A stretch of 32,708 bases of DNA, taken from assembly GCA_902519465.1 (NCBI GenBank), contig CABYJW010000011.1:1-32708 (forward strand), in the 5' to 3' direction. Shown here piece by piece: positions 14,739-23,667 of the stretch. Every line of letters starts with the position of its first letter. Position 1 is the stretch's first letter. Under the pieces are notes generated by a model. The model was not told the DNA's origin. It ran no database searches and was given only the letters and a program-made list of their open reading frames with translations. The stretch comes from an uncultured Pelagibacteraceae bacterium. Its GTDB lineage: Bacteria > Pseudomonadota > Alphaproteobacteria > Pelagibacterales > Pelagibacteraceae. Position numbers and translations under genes: made by a program.

Positions 14739-17282
14739 ATGAAAAAAATAGTCATTACTGGCGGTATTGGATATATCGGAACCGAAATATGCAAAATCTA
14801 CTCTGGCGAAAGCTGGAACAATCAAATCACAGTAATCGATAACCGATTTATATCTGAGAGAGTGAATCAATTAAGAAAATGGAATATGAACTTTGTTCAT
14901 GCAGATATTAGAAAAATAGATGAAGTTAAAAAGTATTTAAACGAAGCAGACATCGTTCACCATTTAGCGGGAGTTACTGATGTTCCTAGAACTGAATTAG
15001 AATTAAATGAGGAAAGAGATAAAGAGTTAAGAGATATTGCGGAAAAAGGAACAGAAGTTGTGCTGTCAGAAACATCACAAAACTGCAAAATTATATTTCC
15101 ATCAACACATGTTGTTTTTGAGGGCAAACAAGATTTAGTAAATGACATCAGGGAGGACTTTGAAAAATTACCAATATTACCATATGCAAAAAGTAAAGAT
15201 GATAATGAAGAACAAATTAAAAAATCTGGAAAAAATTATATAATTCTAAGACTTGCCTCTGTGTATGGATATTCAAGTGACACTATGAGATTAAATATAA
15301 TGCCAAACTTATTTGCCAAGATTGCATCACAAAATGGAACAATTAGACTTTTCGGTGGTGGAAAACAATTAAAAGCCCTTGTTCCATTAATTGATACTGC
15401 GAGATGTTTTAAATTTATGGAAGAAAAAGACGAAATTCAGAAAGAAATTTTTAATGTTTCAAAAGATTCAATCACTGTAGAAGATGTAGCAAGTCTTTGC
15501 AAAAAAATAAATTCTAAATTAGAAATTATTAAAACTAATGATAAAATTCCAAATCCAGGTTATTCCTTATCTAATCAAAAACTTTTAAAAACTGGTTTTA
15601 AATTTCTTTATTCTTTAGAGGAAAGCTTAAAAGAAATGATATTTAAGTGGTCAACTCAAATTTTTATTAAAGATTTAGAGTATGTTAAAGATGGTGAAAA
15701 TGAATATGTTGATCAAAGAGGCAAAATTAGCAATCACGAACTTACTGAACCAATAAACTTAATAGGTCTCATTCATTCAAAAAAAGGTACCATGAGAGCA
15801 AACCACTATCATCCACAACAAGAACAAAAATGTTTGTTCACTAATGGTCAAATTATTGAAGTTTTTCAGGATTTATTAAATCCAAATTCACCAAAAATTA
15901 CGCAAGTTGTTAATGAGGGACAATTATCTGTGATAAAACCAAATGTTGCCCACACTATGGTATTTTCAAAAGATACTACTTTTTTAAATTTAGTTAGGGG
16001 AGAAAGAGATCACGATAATTATGGTGTTACTCATACAATAAAACATAATATTGTTAGTGAAAAAGAGAAAAAATTATTATTAGATAGCTATAAATTCAGT
16101 TGTAGATGTTGTGGTGAGACCAATTTAAAAAGAGTTGTGTCATTAGGTTATCAACCTTTAGCGAATAATTTACTTAATAATAAAAATGACGAATGTGAAC
16201 TATACCCTTTAGAATTAAATTATTGTCCAAATTGCCATAACTGCCAATTATCAGTTTCTGTTGATCCAAAAAAGATGTTTTCTAATTATTTATATACCTC
16301 ATCCACATCTCAATCATTTAGAAAACATTTCGAGGATGCAGCAAAACATTACGCAAAAGAGTTTAAATTATCACCAAAAAAGTCATATATAATCGATATT
16401 GGTAGTAACGATGGTGTAGCTCTCAAACCATTTAAAGATTTAGGTTTTAAAAAAATTCTGGGCGTTGAACCTGCCAAAAATCTATCAAAACTTGCAAATA
16501 AAAATGGAATTAAGACAGTAAACTGTTTTTTAAGTCTAAAAAATCTGAAAAAAATAAAAAAAAATGCGGATGTTATTTTAGCTTCAAATGTATTTGCCCA
16601 TTCAGATAATTTAAAAGAAATGGCTGATTGTATGCTTAAACTTTTGAGCAACAAAGGTAACATAGTAATCGAAGTTCAGTACTTATTAAATACATTACAA
16701 GATCTAACATTTGATAACATTTATCATGAACATTACAATTATTGGTCTCTTACTTCATTGGTCAACTTTTTTGATCAGTTTAAAGCAAAAATCGTTAAAG
16801 CCGAGAGAATAGATACGCATGGTGGATCTCTTAGAATTTTTATAAAAAAAGATAAAAAAGCAAAAATTGATAAGAGTGTAAGCAATCTATTAAAAGAAGA
16901 AGAAAAGTTTGGTTTAAAAAAATATAAAACTTATCAAGAATTTGGTGAAAAGATTTATAAAATCAAAAACAATGTTAAAAAAAATATTGAAAAGTTAAGG
17001 AACAACAATAAGAGATTAATTGGTTATGGATCTCCAGCAAAAGCCACAACAGCACTTAATTTTTTTGGCGTTTCAGATGAAATAGAGTTTATAGTTGAGG
17101 ATAATAAACTAAAACATGGAAAGTATATACCTGGCGTTAAAATTCCAATTGTTAGCAAAGATAAAGTGTCTGATAATAACAGCACGGTTCTCGTATTAGC
17201 TTGGAACTTTTTTGAAGATATAAAAAATAATAATAATCAAATATCAAGTAACTTCGTAAGTATTAAAGATTTAGAGCAATAG
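14739..17282 (+). CDS. Three-domain sugar-modifying fusion: SDR epimerase/dehydratase + cupin + zinc-containing C-methyltransferase
   Basis: This 847-residue protein has three recognisable parts. Residues 1-305 are an extended SDR with NAD-binding GGIGYIGT (8-15), STH (122-124) and YxxxK at Y149/K153, as in nucleotide-sugar epimerases and dehydratases. Residues 310-435 are a cupin with H356, H358 and E362 (G-x5-H-x-H-x3-E) and H405, as in sugar epimerase-like cupins. Residues 450-847 are a sugar C-methyltransferase of the TcaB9/KijD1/NovU type. That part has a CxxC pair at C455/C458, a second at C496/C499, SAM motif DIGSNDG (553-559), YHEH (662-665), and GYGSPAKATTALNFFG (762-777). The likely job is several steps toward a branched, C-methylated deoxysugar on a nucleotide carrier for a surface glycan. 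No other sugar genes are adjacent. The substrate is unknown. Confidence 0.85.
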   Translation: MKKIVITGGIGYIGTEICKIYSGESWNNQITVIDNRFISERVNQLRKWNMNFVHADIRKIDEVKKYLNEADIVHHLAGVTDVPRTELELNEERDKELRDIAEKGTEVVLSETSQNCKIIFPSTHVVFEGKQDLVNDIREDFEKLPILPYAKSKDDNEEQIKKSGKNYIILRLASVYGYSSDTMRLNIMPNLFAKIASQNGTIRLFGGGKQLKALVPLIDTARCFKFMEEKDEIQKEIFNVSKDSITVEDVASLCKKINSKLEIIKTNDKIPNPGYSLSNQKLLKTGFKFLYSLEESLKEMIFKWSTQIFIKDLEYVKDGENEYVDQRGKISNHELTEPINLIGLIHSKKGTMRANHYHPQQEQKCLFTNGQIIEVFQDLLNPNSPKITQVVNEGQLSVIKPNVAHTMVFSKDTTFLNLVRGERDHDNYGVTHTIKHNIVSEKEKKLLLDSYKFSCRCCGETNLKRVVSLGYQPLANNLLNNKNDECELYPLELNYCPNCHNCQLSVSVDPKKMFSNYLYTSSTSQSFRKHFEDAAKHYAKEFKLSPKKSYIIDIGSNDGVALKPFKDLGFKKILGVEPAKNLSKLANKNGIKTVNCFLSLKNLKKIKKNADVILASNVFAHSDNLKEMADCMLKLLSNKGNIVIEVQYLLNTLQDLTFDNIYHEHYNYWSLTSLVNFFDQFKAKIVKAERIDTHGGSLRIFIKKDKKAKIDKSVSNLLKEEEKFGLKKYKTYQEFGEKIYKIKNNVKKNIEKLRNNNKRLIGYGSPAKATTALNFFGVSDEIEFIVEDNKLKHGKYIPGVKIPIVSKDKVSDNNSTVLVLAWNFFEDIKNNNNQISSNFVSIKDLEQ

Positions 17283-17284
17283 CT

Positions 17285-17494
17285 TTACTTTTTAAGAAAT
17301 TTTTCCGCTTCTAATATAATCTTTTCTGTGTCTGACGGAATGTCATCTTTATTTTTTTTAGTTTTAACTTCATCACTTAATAACAAAGCTTCATCTTTTC
17401 GATTATTAAATTTTTTTTTTGTTGATGTTTTTTTGTTATTTAAAATTTCATCTACAGCTACTAATATATCTTGAATTTCAAATTTATTATTCAT
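17285..17494 (-). CDS. Small hypothetical protein (69 aa)
   Basis: A short charged, lysine-rich protein without cysteine, signal peptide or membrane segment. It has a hydrophobic helix at each end (EIQDILVAVDEILNNK at 6-21 and EKIILEAEKFLKK at 57-69) joined by a flexible lysine-rich linker. I do not recognise it with confidence. The two-helix plan faintly recalls the short N-terminal helix of PopZ-like (DUF2497) proteins, but this is weak. It overlaps the end of the acetoacetyl-CoA synthetase gene by 8 nt, so it is probably co-translated. Its stop lies 2 nt from the stop of the convergent fusion gene. Confidence 0.6.
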   Translation of the reverse strand: MNNKFEIQDILVAVDEILNNKKTSTKKKFNNRKDEALLLSDEVKTKKNKDDIPSDTEKIILEAEKFLKK

Positions 17495-19451
17495 TTAACA
17501 AATTACTTTTATAAAGTTTTTTAAAAAAATTAATACTTCTAGGATTTGCAAGTGCTTGTAAATTTTCAATTTTATTTCCATGAATAGCTTTTTTTACAGC
17601 TAACTCAACAATTTTACCACTTTTTGTTCTTGGTATTTCATCAATCTTAATTACTTTATGAGGTACGTGTTTTGGAGAACAATCTTTTTTAATTTTTTTC
17701 TTAATGAAATTTATGTCTGAATCGCTCAATTTATTTTTATTATTCATTACAACAAAAAGTAAAATTTTAACATCACCATCTCTCTCTTGACCGACTACAA
17801 GACTTTCACGAATAAAATTAATTTTTTCTACCTGTCTGTATATTTCAGCCGTTCCTATTCTTACTCCACCAGGGTTCAATGTAGCGTCTGACCTTCCATA
17901 AATTATAAAGCCTCCATTTTTGGTCTTTTGAATAAAGTCTCCATGGTGCCAAATATTTTTATATTTTGTAAAATATGCATTTTTATACTTTTTATTTTTC
18001 GGGTCGTTCCAAAACTTAATTGGCATTGTTGGAAATGGTTTTTTTATTACCAATTCTCCTTTTTTGTTTTTTGAAACCTTTTTTCCATTTTCATCAAAAA
18101 TATCCACATCGATTCCTAAACTTTCGCCCTGAATTTCACCGGCATACACTTTTGAAAAAATATTTCCAAGAACTAAACATCCAACAACGTCTGTACCACC
18201 ACTTATAGATGTTAAATGAACATCTTTTTTAATGTTTTTATAAACATACTCAAAACACTCTTTAACAAGCGGTGAGCCTGTTGAAGCTATAATTTTTAAC
18301 TCAGGTAATTTTAATTTATTAAAATTAAAATTTTCTTTTTTTAGAAAATCAATATATTTAGCGCTGACCCCAAATAAATTAATATTTTCTCCGGAGCAAA
18401 ACTTTATTAAAGAGTCCTTGCAGGGATAAGTTGGTGATCCGTCGTATAAAAATAGACTTGATCCAGACGAAAGTGCTCCCACCAACCAATTCCACATCAT
18501 CCAGCCAGTAGTCGTATAATAAAAAACTTTAAAATTATTTTTAATATTACAGTGTAAGGAGAACTCTTTATTATGCTCAATAAGGACGTTCCCAGCGCCA
18601 TGAGTAATGCATTTGGGCGCTCCAGTAGTTCCACTTGAGTACAAGATATAAAGCGGATGATTAAAATCAAATTTTTTAAAAGTATTATCAATTGGAGAAC
18701 TTTTAATAATACTATAAAAATCAATATACTTAGGATTTATTTTTTTTGTAAATTTATCTGAGTATGGAAAAACTATAATCTTTCGTATCGATTTAATTTT
18801 TTTTAAAATATTTGGTATTTTTTCAATTATATTAATCTTTTTACCATTATAAAAATAATAATCACAAGTAATCAAAACTTTGGGTTTTATTTGATTAAAT
18901 CTATCAATAACACCGTCAGTTCCAAAATCAGGAGAGCAAGAAGACCAAACCAATCCATTTTTAGAAGAAGCTAAAAAAGAAATAACAGCTTCTATTGTAT
19001 TAGGGACATATGCTGCAACTCTCTCTTTCTCTTTTAATCCAATTTTTTTAAAATAAGCTGATAATTTACAAACGTTCTTGAATAGATCATTCCACTTAAT
19101 ATTTTTTTTAATACCAGACTCAGAAAAAAAGTTCAGAGCTATTTCGTTGTTTCTTTTGGACAAAAGATTTTCAGCGTAATTTAACTTAGAATCTGGAAAA
19201 AAATTATTTTTATAAAATATTTTATTTTTTTTTATAATTTTTTTTCCCTTAATTCCCTTTATCTTAGTAAAGTTCCAAACCTCTGACCAGAAAACCTCAG
19301 GTTTTCTTACAGACCATTTCCATAGATCGTTAAAATTTTCTTTTTTTTTGTATAACTTTTTTTTATTCAATACTTTACAAAAATTATAAAGATTTGAATC
19401 TTTTCTTAGAGCTTCATTTGCTACCCACAATGAAGACTGTTTATTTTTCAT
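17487..19451 (-). CDS. Acetoacetyl-CoA synthetase (acetoacetate-CoA ligase)
   Basis: Activates acetoacetate to acetoacetyl-CoA with ATP, letting the cell use ketone-body-type or polyhydroxybutyrate-derived carbon. The 654 residues match the family length. The N-terminal cap LWKWSVRKPEVFWSEVW (43-59) is typical for this subgroup. The AMP-binding motif SSGTTGAPK is at 272-280, followed by TTTGWMMWNWL (313-323) and GRSDATLNPGGVRIGTAEIYR (519-539). The catalytic lysine is K613 in TKSGKIVE. The GTAEIYR phrase after the GRxD motif favours acetoacetyl-CoA over acetyl-CoA synthetase (which has GHRLGTAEIE). It is flanked by, and likely in one operon with, the zinc-ribbon gene 5 nt upstream and the 69-aa gene downstream. 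Confidence 0.92.
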   Translation of the reverse strand: MKNKQSSLWVANEALRKDSNLYNFCKVLNKKKLYKKKENFNDLWKWSVRKPEVFWSEVWNFTKIKGIKGKKIIKKNKIFYKNNFFPDSKLNYAENLLSKRNNEIALNFFSESGIKKNIKWNDLFKNVCKLSAYFKKIGLKEKERVAAYVPNTIEAVISFLASSKNGLVWSSCSPDFGTDGVIDRFNQIKPKVLITCDYYFYNGKKINIIEKIPNILKKIKSIRKIIVFPYSDKFTKKINPKYIDFYSIIKSSPIDNTFKKFDFNHPLYILYSSGTTGAPKCITHGAGNVLIEHNKEFSLHCNIKNNFKVFYYTTTGWMMWNWLVGALSSGSSLFLYDGSPTYPCKDSLIKFCSGENINLFGVSAKYIDFLKKENFNFNKLKLPELKIIASTGSPLVKECFEYVYKNIKKDVHLTSISGGTDVVGCLVLGNIFSKVYAGEIQGESLGIDVDIFDENGKKVSKNKKGELVIKKPFPTMPIKFWNDPKNKKYKNAYFTKYKNIWHHGDFIQKTKNGGFIIYGRSDATLNPGGVRIGTAEIYRQVEKINFIRESLVVGQERDGDVKILLFVVMNNKNKLSDSDINFIKKKIKKDCSPKHVPHKVIKIDEIPRTKSGKIVELAVKKAIHGNKIENLQALANPRSINFFKKLYKSNLLNE

Positions 19452-19456
19452 TAAAC

Positions 19457-19990
19457 TTACCTAAAAAAATCTAAAATGAGTATTTTAAATATCTCTAAAG
19501 ATTCAAAAAAATGATCTATATAAGGCTCAAGAACAGGAAACTTTCTCCCAATTCTGCTTCTCTCAAAGTTTAGAATTCCTATAAAAAAAATTGATAAAAT
19601 TGAATAGGTGATAATATAATTGAAAAAACCAAATCCCGGTTTTTCGATAGTTTTTGATTTCGGTTGTTTCTGAATTTTTGTTGTTGTTTTTACCTTTTTG
19701 ACTTTACTAGTAAGACCTTTATCTACAGCATATTTCTCAATTGAGGTCCCCCATTTTTCTTGCATATATTCTTTAGAATACGGTGCAGGACCTTTACGTT
19801 TTTGAGTTTTTTTCTTTGGAGCTGCTTTGGTAACTATTGGTGGTGTTTTAACAATTTCTGGAGTTTTTTTTAATGGATATTGTGTCCATTTATTTCCACA
19901 GGAACTGCATTGTACCAGTCGCCCAGCCTCAGTAATAGCTCCATCAGGAACGCTGAATTTCTTGTCACATGAATTACACTGAATTATCAT
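19457..19990 (-). CDS. MJ0042-type zinc-ribbon protein with one membrane segment
   Basis: 177 residues. The N-terminal 35 form a zinc ribbon with C5, C8, C28 and C31 (IQCNSCDKKFSVPDGAI, then VQCSSCGNKW), the MJ0042 finger found in many alphaproteobacterial proteins. A basic, proline- and lysine-rich linker follows (36-125). A hydrophobic helix is at about 127-144 (YIITYSILSIFFIGILNF), and then a short C-terminal tail. It is probably an inner-membrane protein with a cytoplasmic zinc finger. The function is not known. It is the first gene of the minus-strand group that includes acetoacetyl-CoA synthetase. About 100 nt separates it from the divergent tRNA-Val. Confidence 0.8.
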   Translation of the reverse strand: MIIQCNSCDKKFSVPDGAITEAGRLVQCSSCGNKWTQYPLKKTPEIVKTPPIVTKAAPKKKTQKRKGPAPYSKEYMQEKWGTSIEKYAVDKGLTSKVKKVKTTTKIQKQPKSKTIEKPGFGFFNYIITYSILSIFFIGILNFERSRIGRKFPVLEPYIDHFFESLEIFKILILDFFR

Positions 19991-20043
19991 TTAAATAAGC
20001 ATACATTTATTAATGCTCAATTTACATTATTTTTTTTTTAGTT

Positions 20044-20072
20044 TTTACTTTATAAATTTAATGTTGTATATC
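20044..20072 (+). promoter_or_regulatory. Candidate promoter of the tRNA-Val/tRNA-Asp pair
   Basis: TTTACT (20044-20049), a 17-nt spacer and TATATC (20067-20072) precede tRNA-Val. A start near 20079 would give a short leader. The bases after the -10 (CTCGGATCGA) are GC-richer than the surroundings, as often seen at stable-RNA promoters. Each hexamer matches 4 of 6 consensus bases. Confidence 0.4.
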
Positions 20073-20091
20073 TCGGATCGACTGATTAATG

Positions 20092-20167
20092 GGGCGGTTA
20101 GCTCAGTTGGTAGAGCATCTCGTTTACACCGAGAGGGTCATAGGTTCGAGTCCTTTACCGCCCACCA
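20092..20167 (+). tRNA. tRNA-Val (anticodon UAC)
   Basis: The acceptor GGGCGGT (20092-20098) pairs with ACCGCCC (20157-20163). Discriminator A and encoded CCA follow. The anticodon arm TCTCG-TTTACAC-CGAGA gives anticodon TAC, reading valine GUN codons. The D-arm GCTCAGTTGGTAGAGC and T-arm GGTTCGAGTCC are canonical. It is 76 nt with CCA. Confidence 0.96.
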
Positions 20168-20169
20168 GT

Positions 20170-20247
20170 GGGGGTGTAGCTCAGTTTGGTTAGAGCGCCT
20201 GCCTGTCACGCAGGAGGTCGCCGGTTCGAGCCCGGTCACTCCCGCCA
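20170..20247 (+). tRNA. tRNA-Asp (anticodon GUC)
   Basis: The acceptor GGGGGTG (20170-20176) pairs with CACTCCC (20237-20243), including one G-U pair. Discriminator G and encoded CCA follow. The anticodon arm CCTGC-CTGTCAC-GCAGG holds GTC for aspartate. The T-arm CGGTTCGAGCCCG is canonical. It lies only two bases after tRNA-Val, so the two are surely processed from one transcript. Confidence 0.95.
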
Positions 20248-20325
20248 CTATTGATAATCGTTTTCAGTTAAATAATTGATAAATGTGAATATCTGTCACT
20301 GTACACTTTTGATTAAGTTGATATA

Positions 20326-20375
20326 TATAATCTTATTAAGATTAATATAAGAATCCCCAAACTAAGGTATTGGGG
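20326..20375 (+). promoter_or_regulatory. nuo operon leader: candidate -10 and two small hairpins
   Basis: TATAAT (20326-20331) is a perfect -10 with only a weak -35 (around 20303). AATCTT-ATT-AAGATT (20329-20343) is a perfect 6-bp inverted repeat overlapping it. CCCCAA (20355-20360) pairs with TTGGGG (20370-20375) around a 9-nt loop, ending 16 nt before the nuoA ATG. The C4/G4 stem stands out in such AT-rich DNA. No T-run follows. A role in transcription or translation of nuo is inferred from position only. Confidence 0.4.
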
Positions 20376-20391
20376 TAGATATTGATAAAAC

Positions 20392-20760
20392 ATGCTATTT
20401 GAATTTTTAACAGATTACTTATCTATAATAATATTCGTATTTATTGCTTTAGCTTTAAGCATCGGCTTTATCGCTATCAATTACGCAGCATCTCCAAAAA
20501 ATCCAGATCCAGAAAAGCTATCAGCTTACGAGTGCGGGTTTAGTCCCTTCAGCGACTCGAGAATTAAGTTTGATGTCAGGTTCTATTTAGTTGCAATTTT
20601 GTTCATTATTTTTGACTTAGAAATTGCTTTTCTATTCCCATGGGCAGTTTCTTTGGGGAACATTGGTTTACTTGGATTTTATTCCATGATGGCATTTTTA
20701 TTTATACTTACAGTTGGATTTATTTATGAGTGGAAGAAAGGGGCATTAGAATGGGAATAA
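20392..20760 (+). CDS. nuoA: NuoA, Complex I membrane subunit A (ND3-like)
   Basis: A subunit of NADH:quinone oxidoreductase, linking the peripheral and membrane arms. 122 residues with three transmembrane helices. The conserved loop [10 protein letters not shown] with C48 matches the ND3 loop that changes exposure between active and inactive Complex I. The helix [15 protein letters not shown] (71-85) carries conserved D75 and E77. It is the first gene of an unbroken nuoA-M run and ends overlapping nuoB by 10 nt. Confidence 0.97.
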   Translation: MLFEFLTDYLSIIIFVFIALALSIGFIAINYAASPKNPDPEKLSAYECGFSPFSDSRIKFDVRFYLVAILFIIFDLEIAFLFPWAVSLGNIGLLGFYSMMAFLFILTVGFIYEWKKGALEWE

Positions 20761-21287
20761 ATTTATTTAATCAAAAGAGTAGACAAGACAGTATTCCTGA
20801 CGAGTTTAAGGAAATTGCAAAAGATTTTAGCGAAAAAGGTTTTATAACGACTTCATCAGAAAATTTAATAAATTGGGCTAGAACAGGATCACTTCATTGG
20901 ATGACTTTCGGTTTAGCTTGTTGCGCCGTTGAAATGATGCAGACATCGATGCCAAGATACGATTTAGAAAGATTTGGAGCAGCTCCTCGAGCTTCCCCAA
21001 GGCAATCAGATGTTATGATTGTTGCAGGCACGCTAACAAATAAAATGGCAGCACCATTAAGAAAAGTTTATGACCAAATGCCTGAACCAAGATATGTAAT
21101 ATCTATGGGTAGCTGTGCTAATGGTGGTGGCTATTACCATTACTCATATTCAGTAGTGAGAGGATGTGATAGAATTGTTCCAGTTGATATTTATGTTCCT
21201 GGATGTCCGCCTTCTGCCGAAGCTTTGTTGTACGGAATTCTTCAACTACAAAAAAAAATAAGAAGAGAAGGCACTCAAAAGAGATAA
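20751..21287 (+). CDS. nuoB: NuoB, Complex I 20-kDa subunit (PSST), cluster N2
   Basis: Holds the terminal 4Fe-4S cluster N2 next to the quinone site. With the ATG at 20751 the protein has 178 residues. An earlier in-frame start at 20730 lies deeper in nuoA and only adds unconserved residues. Cluster ligands are C57 and C58 (LACCAVEMM), C122 ([19 protein letters not shown]) and C152 ([14 protein letters not shown]), the complete set. It overlaps nuoA by 10 nt (ATGGGAATAA). Confidence 0.97.
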   Translation: MGINLFNQKSRQDSIPDEFKEIAKDFSEKGFITTSSENLINWARTGSLHWMTFGLACCAVEMMQTSMPRYDLERFGAAPRASPRQSDVMIVAGTLTNKMAAPLRKVYDQMPEPRYVISMGSCANGGGYYHYSYSVVRGCDRIVPVDIYVPGCPPSAEALLYGILQLQKKIRREGTQKR

Positions 21288-21294
21288 ATCCACA

Positions 21295-21894
21295 ATGAAT
21301 CTTGCTGAACTAAACAATTTGTTAAACTCAGAACTAACTTCCAAAATAAAAGAGTCCAAGGAAGAAAACGGTGAACTTTTAATAAACGTAGAGCTCGCAA
21401 ACATCTACTCGACAATATTATTTTTAAAAACTGATAGTAAATGTAAATTTAGACAGTTGATTGATATTTTAGCTGTAGATTTTCCAGGTGAGGAAGACAG
21501 ATTTAAAATATATTATCTTTTATTAAGTCATGAAAACAACATAAGAATAAAAATTGTTAGTCAAATTCAAATTGATAGCAAAGTTCCCTCAATTACTAAA
21601 ATTTATCCATCTGCAAATTGGATGGAAAGAGAAGTTTTTGACATGTACGGAATTAAATTTAAAAACCATCCAGATCTAAGAAGAATTTTAACAGATTACA
21701 ATTTTAAAGGCTTTCCATTAAGGAAAGATTTCCCACTAACAGGCTTTAATGAGGTCAGATATAGCGAAAAAGATAAAAAAGTTATTTATGAACCTGTAAA
21801 GCTTGAACAAAACTATAGAAATTTTGATTTTAGCAGCCCGTGGGAAGGAACCAAATACATTAAAGAGGTGAAAGAAAAAGTTAAAAATGACTAA
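21295..21894 (+). CDS. nuoC: NuoC, Complex I 30-kDa subunit
   Basis: A 199-residue peripheral-arm subunit without cofactors, separate from NuoD as in alphaproteobacteria and mitochondria, and unlike the fused NuoCD of E. coli. The family signature is [24 protein letters not shown], and later [12 protein letters not shown] and the C-terminal [15 protein letters not shown]. It starts 7 nt after nuoB and overlaps nuoD by 8 nt (ATGACTAA). Confidence 0.96.
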   Translation: MNLAELNNLLNSELTSKIKESKEENGELLINVELANIYSTILFLKTDSKCKFRQLIDILAVDFPGEEDRFKIYYLLLSHENNIRIKIVSQIQIDSKVPSITKIYPSANWMEREVFDMYGIKFKNHPDLRRILTDYNFKGFPLRKDFPLTGFNEVRYSEKDKKVIYEPVKLEQNYRNFDFSSPWEGTKYIKEVKEKVKND

Positions 21895-23062
21895 ACAAAA
21901 AAAAACAATGAATTTAAATTTTGGCCCACAGCATCCTGCTGCACACGGCGTTCTTAGACTAATACTTGAACTTGACGGGGAGGTTGTTGAAAAAGTTGAT
22001 CCACATATAGGATTGTTACATAGAGGTACAGAAAAATTAATCGAACATAAAACATACACTCAAGCTTTACCATATTTTGATAGATTAGATTATGTGGCAC
22101 CAATGAACCAAGAGCATGCATTCGCATTAGCAACTGAAAAGTTATTAAAAATAGAAGTTCCGATTAGAGCTCAGTATTTAAGAGTAATATTTTGCGAAAT
22201 TGGAAGAATTTTAAGTCACCTACTAAATATCACTACTCAAGCCTTAGACGTAGGAGCTCTCACTCCATCACTGTGGGGTTTTGAGGAACGAGAAACGCTT
22301 ATGACTTTTTACGAAAGAGCTTCAGGTTCTAGGTTACACGCTAACTATTTTAGAACAGGCGGGGTTCATCAAGATATTACAAACGATCTTTTAAATGATA
22401 TAGGCAAATTCTCTGAGAAATTTCCTAAAGTAATAGATGATCTTGAAAATCTACTTACAGACAATAGAATTTTTAAACAAAGAAACGTCGATATTGGAAT
22501 TGTAACAAAAGAAGATGCTCTATCTCATAGTTTTTCTGGGGTAATGTTGAGAGGATCTGGAGTAGCTTGGGATTTAAGAAAATCACAACCTTATGAATGT
22601 TATAAAAATTTAGATTTTAAAATACCTGTAGGAAACAATGGAGATTGTTATGACAGGTATTTATGTAGAATTGAAGAAATGCGTGAAAGCGTAAAAATTA
22701 TTAAACAATGTTTAAAACAAATACCCAAAGGTCCAATCAAAACAGTAGATGGAAAAATTTCGCCACCTAAAAAAGAAGAATTAAAAGAGTCAATGGAAGC
22801 TCTTATTCATCATTTTAAATTATTTACTGAGGGATACAGGGTTCCAAAGGGAGAGGTGTATAGTTCTGTGGAGGCTCCAAAAGGAGAATTTGGTGTTTAT
22901 TTAATATCAGATGGATCAAACAAACCTTATAGATGTAAAATACGAGCTCCAGGATTCTCACATCTACAAGCAATAGATTATTTAACTAAAGGACATATGT
23001 TAGCGGACGTGCCTGCAGTTTTAGGATCTTTAGATATAGTTTTTGGCGAGGTAGATAGATGA
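21887..23062 (+). CDS. nuoD: NuoD, Complex I 49-kDa subunit (quinone site)
   Basis: Forms the quinone-binding pocket with NuoB. 391 residues. [17 protein letters not shown] at the N-terminus carries H20, and [13 protein letters not shown] carries Y69. Their spacing (49) equals that of the quinone-contacting His38 and Tyr87 in Thermus. [17 protein letters not shown] and the C-terminal DIVFGEVDR are conserved. Translation could begin at ATG 21887 or at the internal ATG 21908. The first is chosen because it overlaps the nuoC stop in the same way as other junctions here. Confidence 0.97.
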   Translation: MTKQKKTMNLNFGPQHPAAHGVLRLILELDGEVVEKVDPHIGLLHRGTEKLIEHKTYTQALPYFDRLDYVAPMNQEHAFALATEKLLKIEVPIRAQYLRVIFCEIGRILSHLLNITTQALDVGALTPSLWGFEERETLMTFYERASGSRLHANYFRTGGVHQDITNDLLNDIGKFSEKFPKVIDDLENLLTDNRIFKQRNVDIGIVTKEDALSHSFSGVMLRGSGVAWDLRKSQPYECYKNLDFKIPVGNNGDCYDRYLCRIEEMRESVKIIKQCLKQIPKGPIKTVDGKISPPKKEELKESMEALIHHFKLFTEGYRVPKGEVYSSVEAPKGEFGVYLISDGSNKPYRCKIRAPGFSHLQAIDYLTKGHMLADVPAVLGSLDIVFGEVDR

Positions 23063-23667
23063 GTGTAAAAAAAGTATACGACAAGCAACCTGATACGTTT
23101 GAGTTTACAAAAGAAAATTTGGTTTTAGCTGAAAATATTTTAAATAAATATCCTAAAGAAAGAAAAAAAAGTGCTGTTATGCCCTTACTTTATTTAGCTC
23201 AAAATCAAAATGATAATTGGATACCTTTGGCAGCACTAAAGTACATAGGTAAATTTTTATCAATGCCATACATAAATGTTTATGAAATAGCTACGTTTTA
23301 TTCAATGTATAATCTAAGCCCAGTAGGTAAATATTTTGTTCAGGTTTGTACTACAACACCGTGTCTATTAAGAGGTGCAAATGAAATTGTTAAGGCCTGT
23401 CAAAAAAAAATATCTAAAAATGAAAATACAATTTCTGAAAACGGCATGTGTTCTTGGACCGAAGTTGAGTGTTTAGGAGCTTGTGTTAATGCACCAATGA
23501 TGCAGGTAAATAGAGATTACTATGAAGATTTAAGCAAAAATAATATAGAAAAAATACTCGACTCATTTATGCAAGACGACCCTATAAAACCTGGCTCGTT
23601 TAGAAATAGAAAAAGTAGCGCTCCTGAAAACAATAAAATTAATGGTAATGGAATAAATAATGCTTAA
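23059..23667 (+). CDS. nuoE: NuoE, Complex I 24-kDa subunit, [2Fe-2S] N1a
   Basis: 202 residues with a thioredoxin-like fold that binds the 2Fe-2S cluster N1a in the NADH-oxidising module. Cluster ligands are C97 and C102 ([12 protein letters not shown]), C138 and C142 ([12 protein letters not shown]). The family's [14 protein letters not shown] segment is at 73-86. The last 30 residues are polar and unconserved. It overlaps nuoD by ATGA and nuoF by 8 nt (ATGCTTAA). Confidence 0.97.
   Translation: MSVKKVYDKQPDTFEFTKENLVLAENILNKYPKERKKSAVMPLLYLAQNQNDNWIPLAALKYIGKFLSMPYINVYEIATFYSMYNLSPVGKYFVQVCTTTPCLLRGANEIVKACQKKISKNENTISENGMCSWTEVECLGACVNAPMMQVNRDYYEDLSKNNIEKILDSFMQDDPIKPGSFRNRKSSAPENNKINGNGINNA

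Noticed and set aside
18497..18724. Short overlapping frame within acetoacetyl-CoA synthetase
   Set aside because: It is same-strand and out of frame, inside the intact conserved AMP-binding domain; no evidence for a second protein.
20013..20279. An 88-codon open frame on the + strand
   Set aside because: It runs through tRNA-Val and tRNA-Asp and shows no protein-like conservation.
20730..20750. Earlier start for nuoB
   Set aside because: It would add seven residues from inside nuoA; the ATG at 20751 fits the overlap pattern of the operon.
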